Source: Acidobacteriota bacterium
Lineage (GTDB): Bacteria > Acidobacteriota > Terriglobia > Acidiferrales > UBA7541
Length of the DNA stretch: 64,000 nucleotides
Reading direction: 5' to 3'
Assembly (NCBI GenBank): GCA_013289855.1
Contig: JABCZD010000001.1
Location: 248,001 to 312,000, forward strand
In this document: piece by piece, positions 40,562 to 48,909 of the stretch
Position numbering within the stretch: position 1 is the first letter of the stretch
Layout: each line of letters opens with the position of its first letter
Translations under genes and position numbers: made by a program
The notes under the pieces: model-generated
The model's database searches: none
The model's input: only the letters and a program-made list of their open reading frames with translations
What the model was told of the DNA's origin: nothing

Positions 40562-42097
40562 TCAAGAATCGAGAATGTCTTCGTCGCTGATGCGGCGGTA
40601 GTCGATCTTGCGCGCGGAGCGGGTGGTTGCGGCTTCGCGTATGGAGCTGCGCTGGGTCTCACGGGCGCGATCTTGGGCGGCAACCGTGTTCTTTTGCGCC
40701 GAACTGGCGTTCGCGCGGTTTACGCCGGCATTTGTTGCCGCATTTGTCGCAACGTTTGCGGCGGCGCTCCCGGCATACTGCGGCCGCGCAGCGTCGTTGC
40801 GATTCGCTCGGGCCCCGTGCGCGGAGAGCGTGGTCTGCGTCCAATCCGCCAGCACGCGCCGGGTTGCACTGGGTACCAGTTGTCGCGCGCGATCGGCAAT
40901 CAAGCGCACTACTTGCGCGCGTGTAGCGTTGTCCAGCCGTTGCCCGGATAGCACTCGCGCCACCTGCTCGCCGAGATCGCGATCTCTTTGCAGGGCTTTT
41001 TCAACGTCCTGACGAATCGCGCCGTACAATCGCTCTTTTAGCGCTGCGCCGTTTTCCGTTCTTGCGGCGTGCGGCAGGGCGTCCTGCAGCGTGCGCGAAA
41101 TCGCGCCGCCTACGGTGCGTTCCAAATCTTCATTGGCGGCTCGTTCAAATGATGCGTACGCGGCCAGGCGGGCTTCTTGTTGTCGCTGCGCGTCGTGCTG
41201 CTGTTGCATGGCTTCGTGCTGTTGCTGTGTCGCGTGTGACGACTGATCGTTCGGCTGGCCTGATAGAGATTGGGAGGCCGGCGACGATTGCGCCGCGAGT
41301 GGGTTCGCTGTTGAAGATGCCGCCCTGAAGGGCGGCGCTACGGTTTCGGCGGCGGAGTTTTCTGATTGTGGCGCAAACGCTGTCGCCGAGCTTGGTGCAT
41401 GAGAGGCGCTTCCCTGCTTTGGTGCGCTTTGTCCCGCTGCTTCGAGGGCGCGGAGACCGGCGAAGACCATTTCGCGGAAGGCCGCGGGATCTTCGCGCAT
41501 CATCACGGCGGCGAGTTGTGCGCGCGAAGCGCTAGTTTGTTCCGGCGCGTTCCCCGCCGAGCCAAAATAGGCGCGATCGATTTCGTCGAGTGTTCGGGCG
41601 CGCTGCGCGGCGGCGCGGGCGTCTTCGGGTTTGGCAAAGACTTCGCGAAAAGCCGAAGCTTCTTGGCGCGCCAGTTGCACGCCATCCCACAACGCGCGAG
41701 CGTCTGCGCCGTGCTGCGGATCGTTCATGCGCTCCGCCAGCCATTGCGGGACCTCGCCGTTGGGATTGGCCGCGCTGTTGGCCACAGCGTGTGCCGACTG
41801 CGAAACTTTCGCGCTCGTGGTTGCGTTTGTAGCGACGGCCTTCAGGCCGTCATCCGGCCCTTTGTCATTGCTCCGCGCTGCGCCATCCGCGCTGAGGTTC
41901 GATGCATCCGAAGCCAGCAACTCCAAATCCTCGCGCAAGGGATCCATGCGATCCGAGCGCTCGCCGGCAAAGTTTTCGAGATCCTGCGCGTCCGGCTCGA
42001 TCTGCAGAATCTGCTCGTCGGTTAAAGCGAACAAATCGCGTGCCGCCGTGCCGTTCGCATAGATTGTTGCAGCGTCTGCCTTGCCTTGTGAATTCAT
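40562..42097 (-). CDS. Prophage scaffold/protein with alanine-glutamine-rich coiled region
   Basis: 511 residues from ATG 42097 (TTG 42151 is possible but lacks an SD). Very rich in Ala, Gln, Ser, Arg and Glu with heptad-like stretches (QQQHEAMQQQHDAQRQQEARL) and a basic C-terminus (REAATTRSARKIDYRRISDEDILDS), between portal and major capsid, where scaffolding proteins lie. Two class D GTAG elements are embedded in frame: residues encoded at 41319-41341 read VAPPFRAAS, and at 41829-41851 DGLKAVATN. Scaffold role is inferred from position and composition. Confidence 0.7.
   Translation of the reverse strand: MNSQGKADAATIYANGTAARDLFALTDEQILQIEPDAQDLENFAGERSDRMDPLREDLELLASDASNLSADGAARSNDKGPDDGLKAVATNATTSAKVSQSAHAVANSAANPNGEVPQWLAERMNDPQHGADARALWDGVQLARQEASAFREVFAKPEDARAAAQRARTLDEIDRAYFGSAGNAPEQTSASRAQLAAVMMREDPAAFREMVFAGLRALEAAGQSAPKQGSASHAPSSATAFAPQSENSAAETVAPPFRAASSTANPLAAQSSPASQSLSGQPNDQSSHATQQQHEAMQQQHDAQRQQEARLAAYASFERAANEDLERTVGGAISRTLQDALPHAARTENGAALKERLYGAIRQDVEKALQRDRDLGEQVARVLSGQRLDNATRAQVVRLIADRARQLVPSATRRVLADWTQTTLSAHGARANRNDAARPQYAGSAAANVATNAATNAGVNRANASSAQKNTVAAQDRARETQRSSIREAATTRSARKIDYRRISDEDILDS
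41319..41341. repeat. Class D GTAG element inside scaffold-like gene
   Basis: Reverse strand GTAGCGCCGCCCTTCAGGGC continuing GGC, read in frame as V-A-P-P-F-R-A-A. The same element in the same frame lies in the portal gene at 42890. Confidence 0.85.
41829..41851. repeat. Class D GTAG element inside scaffold-like gene, opposite orientation
   Basis: GTAGCGACGGCCTTCAGGCC continuing GTC on the plus strand; the minus-strand frame reads D-G-L-K-A-V-A-T without a stop. Confidence 0.8.
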
Positions 42098-42169
42098 TAC
42101 GGGTCCCAAGAAGAAATGCCCCAATTCCTTGGGGCTTTCAAGCGTATTCAACGTGAGGAAGACTGAGTA

Positions 42170-42568
42170 TTAGCGACGAAAGTACAAGATCAAATTAAGA
42201 TCGAAATCCGCTATGCGACGGAGTGTCTCAGGCGTGATTAAAGGTCCGATGCAATCGCTTTGCGGGTGTGGTTGCCACTCACAGCCAAGATCGATCTGAC
42301 AATTCTTCTCTCTCTTGAGGAAGTCGATCTCTGCTTTCTTACTTGCGACCTGATCGAGAATCCAATGAATGTGGCGCTCCGCATTCGTAGACGCAACACT
42401 AGAAGCCGAACTAATCTGCCAACAGCTGCAGTCGCCAGCCTTGCCCGCCTCGGTCGGCGTCAGGGCGAATCTTCTGGTGAACTCATCGATTTCGATGTTA
42501 TCGCCCGACACTAGGAGCATTGCAAATGTGCTCTCGCAACTCGGGTCATCCGCTCCATCAAATTGCAT
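42170..42568 (-). CDS. DUF4279-like cargo protein
   Basis: 132 residues. Segments GDNIEIDEFTRRFALTPTEAGKAGD, SASTNAERHIHWILDQVASKKAEI and ITPETLRRIADFDLNLILYF match the DUF4279 pattern (a small protein often encoded near toxin-immunity loci). Codons and composition differ somewhat from the flanking portal and scaffold genes, between which it is inserted. No membrane segment. A cargo/moron role is inferred; an immunity-protein function is only a possibility. Confidence 0.75.
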   Translation of the reverse strand: MQFDGADDPSCESTFAMLLVSGDNIEIDEFTRRFALTPTEAGKAGDCSCWQISSASSVASTNAERHIHWILDQVASKKAEIDFLKREKNCQIDLGCEWQPHPQSDCIGPLITPETLRRIADFDLNLILYFRR

Positions 42569-42576
42569 AGGACCTC

Positions 42577-45252
42577 TCAGGTTTTAATAGGCCCCATTGT
42601 ACTTCCGATGCTCATGGCGCGAAGGTGCGCTTCGGCGTGGGCGCGGACGTTGGCGAAGCCGGCGGGGTTGGTCATGTGTGCGGACTGGCCGGCTTCGGAG
42701 TTGGCCCAACGCTTGCACTCCTCGAATTCCACGGCGTGATTGTCCAGCAATTGGTCTACTGGGAGCGACGGCAAGACCAGCGTGTGTGTGCCAAGGTCCG
42801 TGATCCGTGACCCGTGGTCCGTGACTCGTGGGTGAAGATCTGTGGCAGAGGAGGGGTCGGACGCCGTGCCATTTTGTGGGCTGCCGGATGCCGCCCTGAA
42901 GGGCGGCGCTACGGATCCCGCAGGTTGCGTGCCGCCGCTTGCTGCGGAGAGGATTTGACCCGGCGCTAGCGTCGCTGCGGTGTGCGCGTGCATCGGCACT
43001 TCAACCAAAATCGGTGCGCTGGCTAACAACAGCTGGATCTCGCGCAACTGTTTGTTGCGCGAATCTTCGCCGGGCACGACCAATTCCGTCAGACCCAGAA
43101 CATTTTTGATGTAGCCGATATTTGCCGGCTCGCTCAGCGCTTCCTGAATCAGCGGATCCTTCAGGCCGAAGAGTTGTTGCAACACGCCGCGTTGTTGCGA
43201 TTTGAGGCGGGGAAAAGTCTCGTCCGCTTCGGGATGCACGCAGATGTTGCCCTTTAGATCCGCGATGCGGATGGTGCGCGCGTCGAGCACGCCATCGGGG
43301 CCGAGCAGCGGGATTTCGACGTCGGCTGGGCGATTCTGGCGGAAACAATCCACGCCAAGAAAAATTACGTCGGCGTAGAACTGCTTCATGCGGCGCCACA
43401 CCAGTCCGAGGCGGCCGAGGGCTTGATCGCGCGCGAGGGCGTAGCCGGAGGCGGTCTTAACGTCCTCCATGTTGCCGCCGAAGACTGCGGGGAAAAGTCC
43501 GGTGAGAAATTGCGCAATCGGGCCAATCAAATCCTGTTGATGCTCGACCATGTCCGGAGGCACACGCGAGGGCGCAGGCTGAAAAAATCCCGCCGCGAGC
43601 GGCTGCCCGGGGCGTGCGCGCGCGGGATAATGCACGCCCGGTTCGGCAGTTTGATTGCCGATGGCGTCGAAATCCAGAACCTGCGGATCGGCGTAAATCG
43701 GCGGCATGCCGTATTCGTAGGTTTCCGTCTGCAGATTGCTGAGCACGTTGTAGCGCTCTTGCACCTGCACCAGCGAATCGCCGACACTGGGGCGATTTTG
43801 TCCGTCGCCGGGAAGTGCGTGCAGCACGCGCCAGTGGTCGTCCATGGATTCGTTGCGCGATTCGCAGTAGACGTCGCCGGCGAAACCCACGTAGCAGCCG
43901 TCGGGAAAGAGCGCGAGCAGTTCGTTGCGTACCGCTTCGTTTTCCACGGAATAAAAGGCCCACGGGCGCAGCCAGGAGCGATCGAAGGTGATTAGGTCCA
44001 TCAACGCATCACCGGGATGGATGGTGGGCAGGCCCTGCTCGACGCTGAGCCGCGAAACGCGCGCATAGACGTCCTCCGCGCCTTGCGACGGTGAGGTTTC
44101 GATTTTGTTGGCCACGTGCGGATAGGTGGCCTTTAATTTTGCGCGATGCACTTCCGCCTGCCATTGCAAGTACGGAAATTCGTGCATTTCGTTGGCCCAC
44201 ACCGGCGTATTTAGTTCGAGGCCGCCGGCAATGGTGATGACTTCCTGGCCGTTGGGTACGCGGCGCGCGCCGACCACGCGGGGCACGGTGACGCGTTCGG
44301 CTTTGCGCAAATGCTCGGAGCTGAGTTGCGCGCCGCATGCGGAACAGTTCGTTGGTTCGGCGGCGATGCCGTTCAGGCCGAGGCCGCCACTGGAGAAGCC
44401 GTTGGCTTCGTCGATGTAGCCACCGGAGTCGTCTTGCGAGTAGCCGCCGGAGTTGCTTTCGGTAGTTGCGGAGGTGGGGATATCGGATGCTGCCGATTGC
44501 GCCGATGCTTCCTTGCCGCACCCGGGGCAAACATATTTATCCTCGCCGAGTGGAACCTCTAGCGCGGCGACCAGCGTTTCTTCATGCGTGCCGAAGCGTT
44601 GCGCGTCGGCGACATAGCGGACGTAGGCGCCGAGCTTACCATCGGTCCACAGGAAATAGCCGATGGCGGTAAGCAGCTTCTCGACTTGATTGTTTTGCTC
44701 GATCAGGTCGGCGACGTCGCTGGCGGCGCGTGCCGTGGCAATATCGTGTAACGATTGCGCAGATTGCGGATAAAAGCGCACGCTCGGCACGTCCTGCGAA
44801 AGCACCGCCACGAAGGACAGGCCAAATCCCTGATAAAAATTCGTGACGAACTGGTAGCGCGGCATCTCCTCGAGCTGACGGTCATCGCTGGAACGCGACT
44901 CGTACGGCAAATGCCAATTCATGTCGTTGGGATTCCACCAGCCGTACTGCTGGCCTTGCCAGAAGAGGCGCGCCTGACGGATGCGACGAATTTCGTGGCG
45001 GCGGGCGGTGACGCCTTCGGCGCGATATTGCCGCACCAGGTCGCGCAGGGCGTTGACCAGTTCGGGCTTCGCGTCGTCGAGCAGTTCGTTGTTCGGGCCG
45101 ATGCCGAGAGACGCGGCGCCGGGATTAGTGGCGGGCACGGTGCGATAGTTGCCGTCCGCTGGGGCGACGGAGCCGCGCGACGCGGCAACGCCACTCGATC
45201 CAACTGCCCCGCTGGTTCCGGGCAAATCATCCGTTATCGGATATAGGTCCAT
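42577..45252 (-). CDS. Prophage portal protein (P22-type) with zinc-ribbon insertion
   Basis: 891 residues; forms the DNA portal ring at one capsid vertex. The N-terminus (RHEIRRIRQARLFWQGQQYGWWNPND, residues 85-110; PRYQFVTNFYQGFGLSFVAVLSQDVPSVRFYP) is characteristic of large P22-like portals. A zinc ribbon is inserted: Cys242, Cys245 (CPGCG) and Cys303, Cys306 (CSACG) bridged by a low-complexity loop. The last 120 residues include a GTAG element in frame (VAPPFRAAS, about residues 781-789) and a degenerate tandem repeat of the type GTCCGTGATCCGTGACCCGT (42797-42832). ATG 45252 near a hairpin terminator-like region. Confidence 0.88.
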   Translation of the reverse strand: MDLYPITDDLPGTSGAVGSSGVAASRGSVAPADGNYRTVPATNPGAASLGIGPNNELLDDAKPELVNALRDLVRQYRAEGVTARRHEIRRIRQARLFWQGQQYGWWNPNDMNWHLPYESRSSDDRQLEEMPRYQFVTNFYQGFGLSFVAVLSQDVPSVRFYPQSAQSLHDIATARAASDVADLIEQNNQVEKLLTAIGYFLWTDGKLGAYVRYVADAQRFGTHEETLVAALEVPLGEDKYVCPGCGKEASAQSAASDIPTSATTESNSGGYSQDDSGGYIDEANGFSSGGLGLNGIAAEPTNCSACGAQLSSEHLRKAERVTVPRVVGARRVPNGQEVITIAGGLELNTPVWANEMHEFPYLQWQAEVHRAKLKATYPHVANKIETSPSQGAEDVYARVSRLSVEQGLPTIHPGDALMDLITFDRSWLRPWAFYSVENEAVRNELLALFPDGCYVGFAGDVYCESRNESMDDHWRVLHALPGDGQNRPSVGDSLVQVQERYNVLSNLQTETYEYGMPPIYADPQVLDFDAIGNQTAEPGVHYPARARPGQPLAAGFFQPAPSRVPPDMVEHQQDLIGPIAQFLTGLFPAVFGGNMEDVKTASGYALARDQALGRLGLVWRRMKQFYADVIFLGVDCFRQNRPADVEIPLLGPDGVLDARTIRIADLKGNICVHPEADETFPRLKSQQRGVLQQLFGLKDPLIQEALSEPANIGYIKNVLGLTELVVPGEDSRNKQLREIQLLLASAPILVEVPMHAHTAATLAPGQILSAASGGTQPAGSVAPPFRAASGSPQNGTASDPSSATDLHPRVTDHGSRITDLGTHTLVLPSLPVDQLLDNHAVEFEECKRWANSEAGQSAHMTNPAGFANVRAHAEAHLRAMSIGSTMGPIKT
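42797..42832. repeat. Short degenerate tandem repeat inside portal gene
   Basis: Units of GTCCGTGA, TCCGTGAC, CCGTGGTC and CCGTGACTC in succession; encodes the HPRVTDHGSRITDLG part of the portal C-terminus. Confidence 0.6.
42890..42912. repeat. Class D GTAG element inside portal gene
   Basis: Reverse strand GTAGCGCCGCCCTTCAGGGC continuing GGC, in frame VAPPFRAAS; 23 bases identical to 41319-41341. Confidence 0.85.
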
Positions 45253-45362
45253 GCGACTCTCTCTGAAAAGTCCTCATGCGTTGGGTACGCATGAAAAATA
45301 TGGTTCATGGCGCTGTGGGCGCATACTGAAGGTGGTTTTCGCCCGCGTCCAATACGCGTTGC

Positions 45363-45390
45363 CGAGGCGGCACTTTAGTGGGCCGCCTCG
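45363..45390 (+). terminator. Terminator-like hairpin upstream of portal gene
   Basis: CGAGGCGGC (45363-45371) and GCCGCCTCG (45382-45390) with a ten-base loop, then ATTGTTT. Plus-strand U-rich tail, preceded by CGCGTCCAATACGCG, resembling the layout before the terminator at 29984. Confidence 0.5.
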
Positions 45391-45425
45391 ATTGTTTCGC
45401 CCCGGCGATTGCGTAGCCCGAGGAT

Positions 45426-45448
45426 GCGGCCCGGAAGGGCCGCGCTAC
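45426..45448. repeat. GTAG hairpin element (class D variant)
   Basis: Reverse strand GTAGCGCGGCCCTTCCGGGC continuing CGC; between the portal gene and the small gene at 45502. Confidence 0.75.
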
Positions 45449-45501
45449 AAAACCAGTTACAAACCCGCTGCAAACCTGAAGTGATGCGCTGGCCGGAATA
45501 C

Positions 45502-45765
45502 CTAACGGTTCAGGCTTGCCGCTGCTTCGACTGAATGAGCCGCGTCCGATTCGCGTCGCGCTTGCATTTGCGGCCAGGAGCGCCGGCGGACGCGCGACAG
45601 AGGCACTGGATTCGGCGCCTCTTGCGGAAATTCCACCGGGGGAAAACCAGCCGTACCCAACAGCGAATTGGTCAGTGCACGATTTTCCGCGCGCAGACGG
45701 GTCAGTTCGCCTTCCAACAGACCGACGTATCCGCTATTCAGCACCCTCTGAAGAAACTCCTTCAT
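45502..45765 (-). CDS. Small prophage protein between terminase and portal
   Basis: 87 residues from ATG 45765, which has a strong AAGGAGA six bases upstream. N-terminal helical half (MKEFLQRVLNSGYVGLLEGE, then LTRLRAENRALTNSLLG), proline-rich middle and arginine-rich C-terminus. A leucine-zipper-like helix suggests an oligomeric assembly helper. Unknown family. Confidence 0.6.
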   Translation of the reverse strand: MKEFLQRVLNSGYVGLLEGELTRLRAENRALTNSLLGTAGFPPVEFPQEAPNPVPLSRVRRRSWPQMQARRESDAAHSVEAAASLNR

Positions 45766-45841
45766 GTTGTTTGTCTCCTTAGTGATGACAGGTCGTCTCA
45801 CGTTTACGCGATCACGTTCGCTTGGCCGCAACGGCAAATGC

Positions 45842-45866
45842 GCACAGGCAGGAGTGCCTGTGCTAC
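45842..45866. repeat. Class A GTAG element forming the terminase stop
   Basis: Reverse strand GTAGCACAGGCACTCCTGCC continuing TGTGC. The large terminase stop TAG shares its last base with the first G of the foot. Confidence 0.8.
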
Positions 45867-47551
45867 TAGAAGCGGCGCCGAAATCTTTTCGGGGCGAATT
45901 GTTTGCGCGCTTCGGCTTCGAGGCGCTGAGATTGTATGGCTCGCGACGTCGGATCCGTTGCGATGACTTGGCGCGCGATCTGTTCGTCGAGCGGCATGCC
46001 GTGTACGAAGCGCGGGGTGCTCGCGCCGGCAAATGACGAGCCGGCGGACGGTGCGCCGGCGTTGCCTCGCGAACCGCCGGAGACGTTACCGGATAGACTG
46101 CCGGACAAATAGCCAGACAGATTTCCGTAAGGGCCAAAATTATAGGGCGGGGATTGTCCCGCCCTGGGTGGCGCATAGCCCGCCCCAACACCGGCTAACC
46201 TGCCGCCGGAGACCAAGCCGTACCGCGCGGCATCCGCGGGATCGTCGCCGTCCACCTTGCGAATGTCTTCCGTGCGGCCTTCGTCGCGCACCAGGTGCGG
46301 CAAACACTCAATTAACTTTCGGCAATTGTCGGTGATGACCCAGGAATCCGACTCGAGCAGCTGATACATCAATTGCCAGCCGCCGATGCGGTCGTCATCG
46401 GCCGGCGACGGCCGCGGCAAGCCGTTCATGGCAAAGATTTCGCCCAGCTGCTCTGCGATGGAAGCTTCTGCGGTGCGATGCGCGAAGGCGTCCGGGGACA
46501 AAAATATTTCGCTGATGCGTTCGCGGCCGCAGCGTTCAGCGATGGCCTGGCCGAGCATGCGGGGAGACAGGCCAGGCTGCACGAATTCGCGATAGGTGAC
46601 GATGCGGCCGGCGTCGCCCTCGCGCGGTGGCGCGGCGAAAGCGGGATCGTTTGGCGCGAAGCTGTGTTCTGGTGGCGCGCCGGGTAAAGCGCCCGCGCCT
46701 GTGCGGCCCGGAATTGCGCAATGCCAGTACACCGCGCTGGGATGCTGAAAGCCCCAGTCAATGGAAATCCAGCGCGGCCACCAGCTTTCCAGACGGACGG
46801 CTTCCGGCCGCACAGTGTGCCGATCAATTTCAAAGAGATCAAAATATTGCCCGGCAAAAACGTTCCAGTCGCCATCGAGGAAGGCGCGGCGGAGATTCTC
46901 CGGCAAAGTTTCCAAGGTGCGGCGATAGGAATCGTCGTTGGCGAAGATGGAATTATCTTCCATCCGCGCGCGAATGAAGTCGTATTGGCTGGGGTCGTAC
47001 AGTTCGGGGCGGTCGTAGCCCGCCGGCGGAACTTTATCCACCCACAGTGCTTTGACCCAGGCGTGGCCAATGTTCCCCGGGTTCGTGGCGCCGGCCATGC
47101 TGCAGACGCTGCCCGGCACGGGGCAGCGATTGCGCGAGGTGAGGAATTGCCACTGTTTCAGTGTGAAATGCGTTAGCTCGTCGACGCCGATAAAAAGAAA
47201 CTCAGCGCCTTGATACTGGTAGACGTCACTCTCGTTACGGCAGTAGCCGAAGCGCGTGGTCGAGCCGTTCTTCCACGTCACTAAATGTTTTGCTTCGTTG
47301 TAGCTTTTGTATTCGCTGCTCGGCACGTCGCGCCGGAACTGCGAAAGTAGTGACGCCTCGAGTTCGGGATAGGTGCGGCGCAGTAGCAGCGTGTCCGAAC
47401 CTTTAACCTCGCCGGCTTGGAGAATCGCTTCCCAAAGTAGCGCCTTGGTTTTGCCGGGGCCCGCAGCGCCGCCGAACAAACGATACTTTGCAGGCGACTC
47501 GTGAAACTGCTTTTGCCTGGCATACGCGTTGTAAAGGTCTGTGAGGTGCAT
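45866..47551 (-). CDS. Prophage terminase large subunit
   Basis: 561 residues. ATPase part: Walker A GGAAGPGKTK (residues 27-36), Walker B FLFIGVDELTHF (Asp124, Glu125), coupling TNPGNIGHAW. Nuclease part begins ISIDWGFQHPSAVYW with further acidic residues later. Packages DNA into procapsids as a headful or cos nuclease-ATPase. The proline-rich tail (PPRAGQSPPYNF) is encoded by an in-frame palindromic element at 46145-46164. The start is ATG 47551. Downstream is the gene at 45502 and upstream a small membrane protein. Confidence 0.92.
   Translation of the reverse strand: MHLTDLYNAYARQKQFHESPAKYRLFGGAAGPGKTKALLWEAILQAGEVKGSDTLLLRRTYPELEASLLSQFRRDVPSSEYKSYNEAKHLVTWKNGSTTRFGYCRNESDVYQYQGAEFLFIGVDELTHFTLKQWQFLTSRNRCPVPGSVCSMAGATNPGNIGHAWVKALWVDKVPPAGYDRPELYDPSQYDFIRARMEDNSIFANDDSYRRTLETLPENLRRAFLDGDWNVFAGQYFDLFEIDRHTVRPEAVRLESWWPRWISIDWGFQHPSAVYWHCAIPGRTGAGALPGAPPEHSFAPNDPAFAAPPREGDAGRIVTYREFVQPGLSPRMLGQAIAERCGRERISEIFLSPDAFAHRTAEASIAEQLGEIFAMNGLPRPSPADDDRIGGWQLMYQLLESDSWVITDNCRKLIECLPHLVRDEGRTEDIRKVDGDDPADAARYGLVSGGRLAGVGAGYAPPRAGQSPPYNFGPYGNLSGYLSGSLSGNVSGGSRGNAGAPSAGSSFAGASTPRFVHGMPLDEQIARQVIATDPTSRAIQSQRLEAEARKQFAPKRFRRRF
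46145..46164. repeat. Palindromic element inside terminase gene
   Basis: GGGCGGGGATTGTCCCGCCC: seven-base stem. It is read in frame without a stop near the C-terminus of the large terminase. Confidence 0.6.
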
Positions 47552-47593
47552 CGGTACACACGGCGTTACGAATCGGCTATCCGGAGCAACAGT

Positions 47594-47618
47594 GTTCGCC
47601 TAAGAAGGCGGCCACTAC
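47594..47618. repeat. Degenerate class C GTAG element supplying a stop codon
   Basis: Reverse strand GTAGTGGCCGCCTTCTTAGG continuing CGAAC. The TAG of the foot (47615-47617) is the stop codon of the gene at 47615-47800. Confidence 0.65.
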
Positions 47619-47800
47619 ATGGCGCGGAGTTTCTTGCCGATGAAGTACGCCGTACCACCGCCGATTAGGGCTGCGGCTGCGGGCCAGTGGTGCAGGCTGA
47701 GCACCAAGCCTCCGACGACCGCGGCGACACCGGCGATCTCGACGATCATCCCGATGAATTCCAGGTGCGCGGTGGATGTTGTAGTCGGTGGTGTGGTCAT
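47615..47800 (-). CDS. Small prophage membrane protein upstream of terminase
   Basis: 61 residues from ATG 47800, SD AGGAGA. One or two hydrophobic helices (FIGMIVEIAGVAAVVGGLVL and AAAALIGGGTAYFIGKKL). Ends in the TAG of a repeat element, so its C-terminus may have been trimmed or fixed by the insertion. Function unknown. Confidence 0.6.
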   Translation of the reverse strand: MTTPPTTTSTAHLEFIGMIVEIAGVAAVVGGLVLSLHHWPAAAALIGGGTAYFIGKKLRAM

Positions 47801-47937
47801 TGCGATGTCTCCTGTTTTGCGAAATTTGCGTACGGTTTGACTGGAGCAAAAAATCAGGGCCGGGACTAAAGGGCTGCGGAAAAAAAACAAAGGCAGTTCC
47901 TCAGGCGCTAAAGCGCATTGGTAGCCAAGCACTTAAT

Positions 47938-47961
47938 GTCGGAGCTAAAGCTCCGACCCAC
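47938..47961. repeat. GTGG-footed hairpin element
   Basis: Reverse strand GTGGGTCGGAGCTTTAGCTC continuing CGAC: eight-base stem. Between the gene at 48001 and the membrane protein. Confidence 0.65.
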
Positions 47962-48000
47962 AAAACATAGTGTTTTTTCGCAGACTGTAAAGCCCGACCG

Positions 48001-48609
48001 CTACGAACTCGTTGCTGGCGGTGTGTTGCGGATGGGACGCGGGGCTCCGGTCATGTCGATGCCTCCAGAATCGGCCTCGGGCGTCTGATCGGCGCCGAAT
48101 TTCAGGTCGACGAGGCGGTCCCAGACGGCTTTCACGATTTTTTCGTCGGAGGAGTTTAGGAGCATGCGGCCGACTTCCAGGATGTCGGCCTTTTCGTGTA
48201 CCGCGTTGACGAACGACGCGCCGTCCTTTGGAAGCGGAAATGCTCCCGGAGGCACCGGCAGCTTTGCGCTTTGCTGTTCCGAGGAGTTGCCTGGCCTGCC
48301 ACTGCTTGGATTTTTGGCCACGTGCTCCTCCGCGGAATTTTCGTTCGAGACGCAAGCCGCGGCAGCGCACGCGTCATGGGTCGTGCTGGCCGCAGCAGGG
48401 GGCGCTGGGGCTGGAGCATGGGAGGTTCCTTGCGCGTCGACAGGCGCAGCCTGCGCTCGAATTCGTTTTGGCGATGCGCGGCGAGATTTGGCGCTCGTCG
48501 CGGATTTTTCGGCAGATCCGTTGACCTGCGTGGCGAGCTTTCCGTTCGTCAGCTGCGGAGTATCGCCGTGCAAAGTGTCGCCCTGCGTGACGCGATTCGT
48601 GGTGCTCAT
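48001..48609 (-). CDS. Prophage protein, candidate small terminase or head protein
   Basis: 202 residues from ATG 48609, whose ATGA overlaps the stop of the upstream gene. Low-complexity Ala/Pro/Ser-rich N-terminal two thirds; compact helical C-terminus (FVNAVHEKADILEVGRMLLN, KIVKAVWDRLVDLKFG). Position before the large terminase makes a small-terminase role possible; no HTH is obvious. Longer in-frame starts read through the overlapping gene and are rejected. Confidence 0.55.
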   Translation of the reverse strand: MSTTNRVTQGDTLHGDTPQLTNGKLATQVNGSAEKSATSAKSRRASPKRIRAQAAPVDAQGTSHAPAPAPPAAASTTHDACAAAACVSNENSAEEHVAKNPSSGRPGNSSEQQSAKLPVPPGAFPLPKDGASFVNAVHEKADILEVGRMLLNSSDEKIVKAVWDRLVDLKFGADQTPEADSGGIDMTGAPRPIRNTPPATSS

Positions 48610-48893
48610 CTCAGCGCCCGATCCTGGGCGGCGCGTTTGGCTTGGCGGCCACCGGTCGATTCGTGCGCGCAAGCGTTCCCGGCTGCCGCAGTGTCCGAGT
48701 TTTGCGGGCGCGTGACTTTTGGCGCGTCGGGTCCGCCATCGAGAAAGCCGTTCACGCACAAACCCAGCATCACGCCGGCCATGACCTCGGTGTGCCGGCC
48801 GCAAAAGGCGGAGCCGGGCACGGCGCGGCGCGAGCACGGTCTCCAGGCGTCTCGTGAGCCCACGAGCGCGGAGAATGCCAGACAGCGTTTCAT
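48606..48893 (-). CDS. Small prophage cysteine-containing protein
   Basis: 95 residues from ATG 48893. Contains PCSRRAVPGSAFCGRH, a Cys/His arrangement that can bind zinc. The segment after it (AGVMLGLCVNGFLDGG) is mildly hydrophobic. Its stop overlaps the next start. Upstream extensions are coded by repeat-rich sequence. Unknown function. Confidence 0.55.
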   Translation of the reverse strand: MKRCLAFSALVGSRDAWRPCSRRAVPGSAFCGRHTEVMAGVMLGLCVNGFLDGGPDAPKVTRPQNSDTAAAGNACAHESTGGRQAKRAAQDRALR

Positions 48894-48909
48894 TTTTTGT
48901 TTTTCTTCG

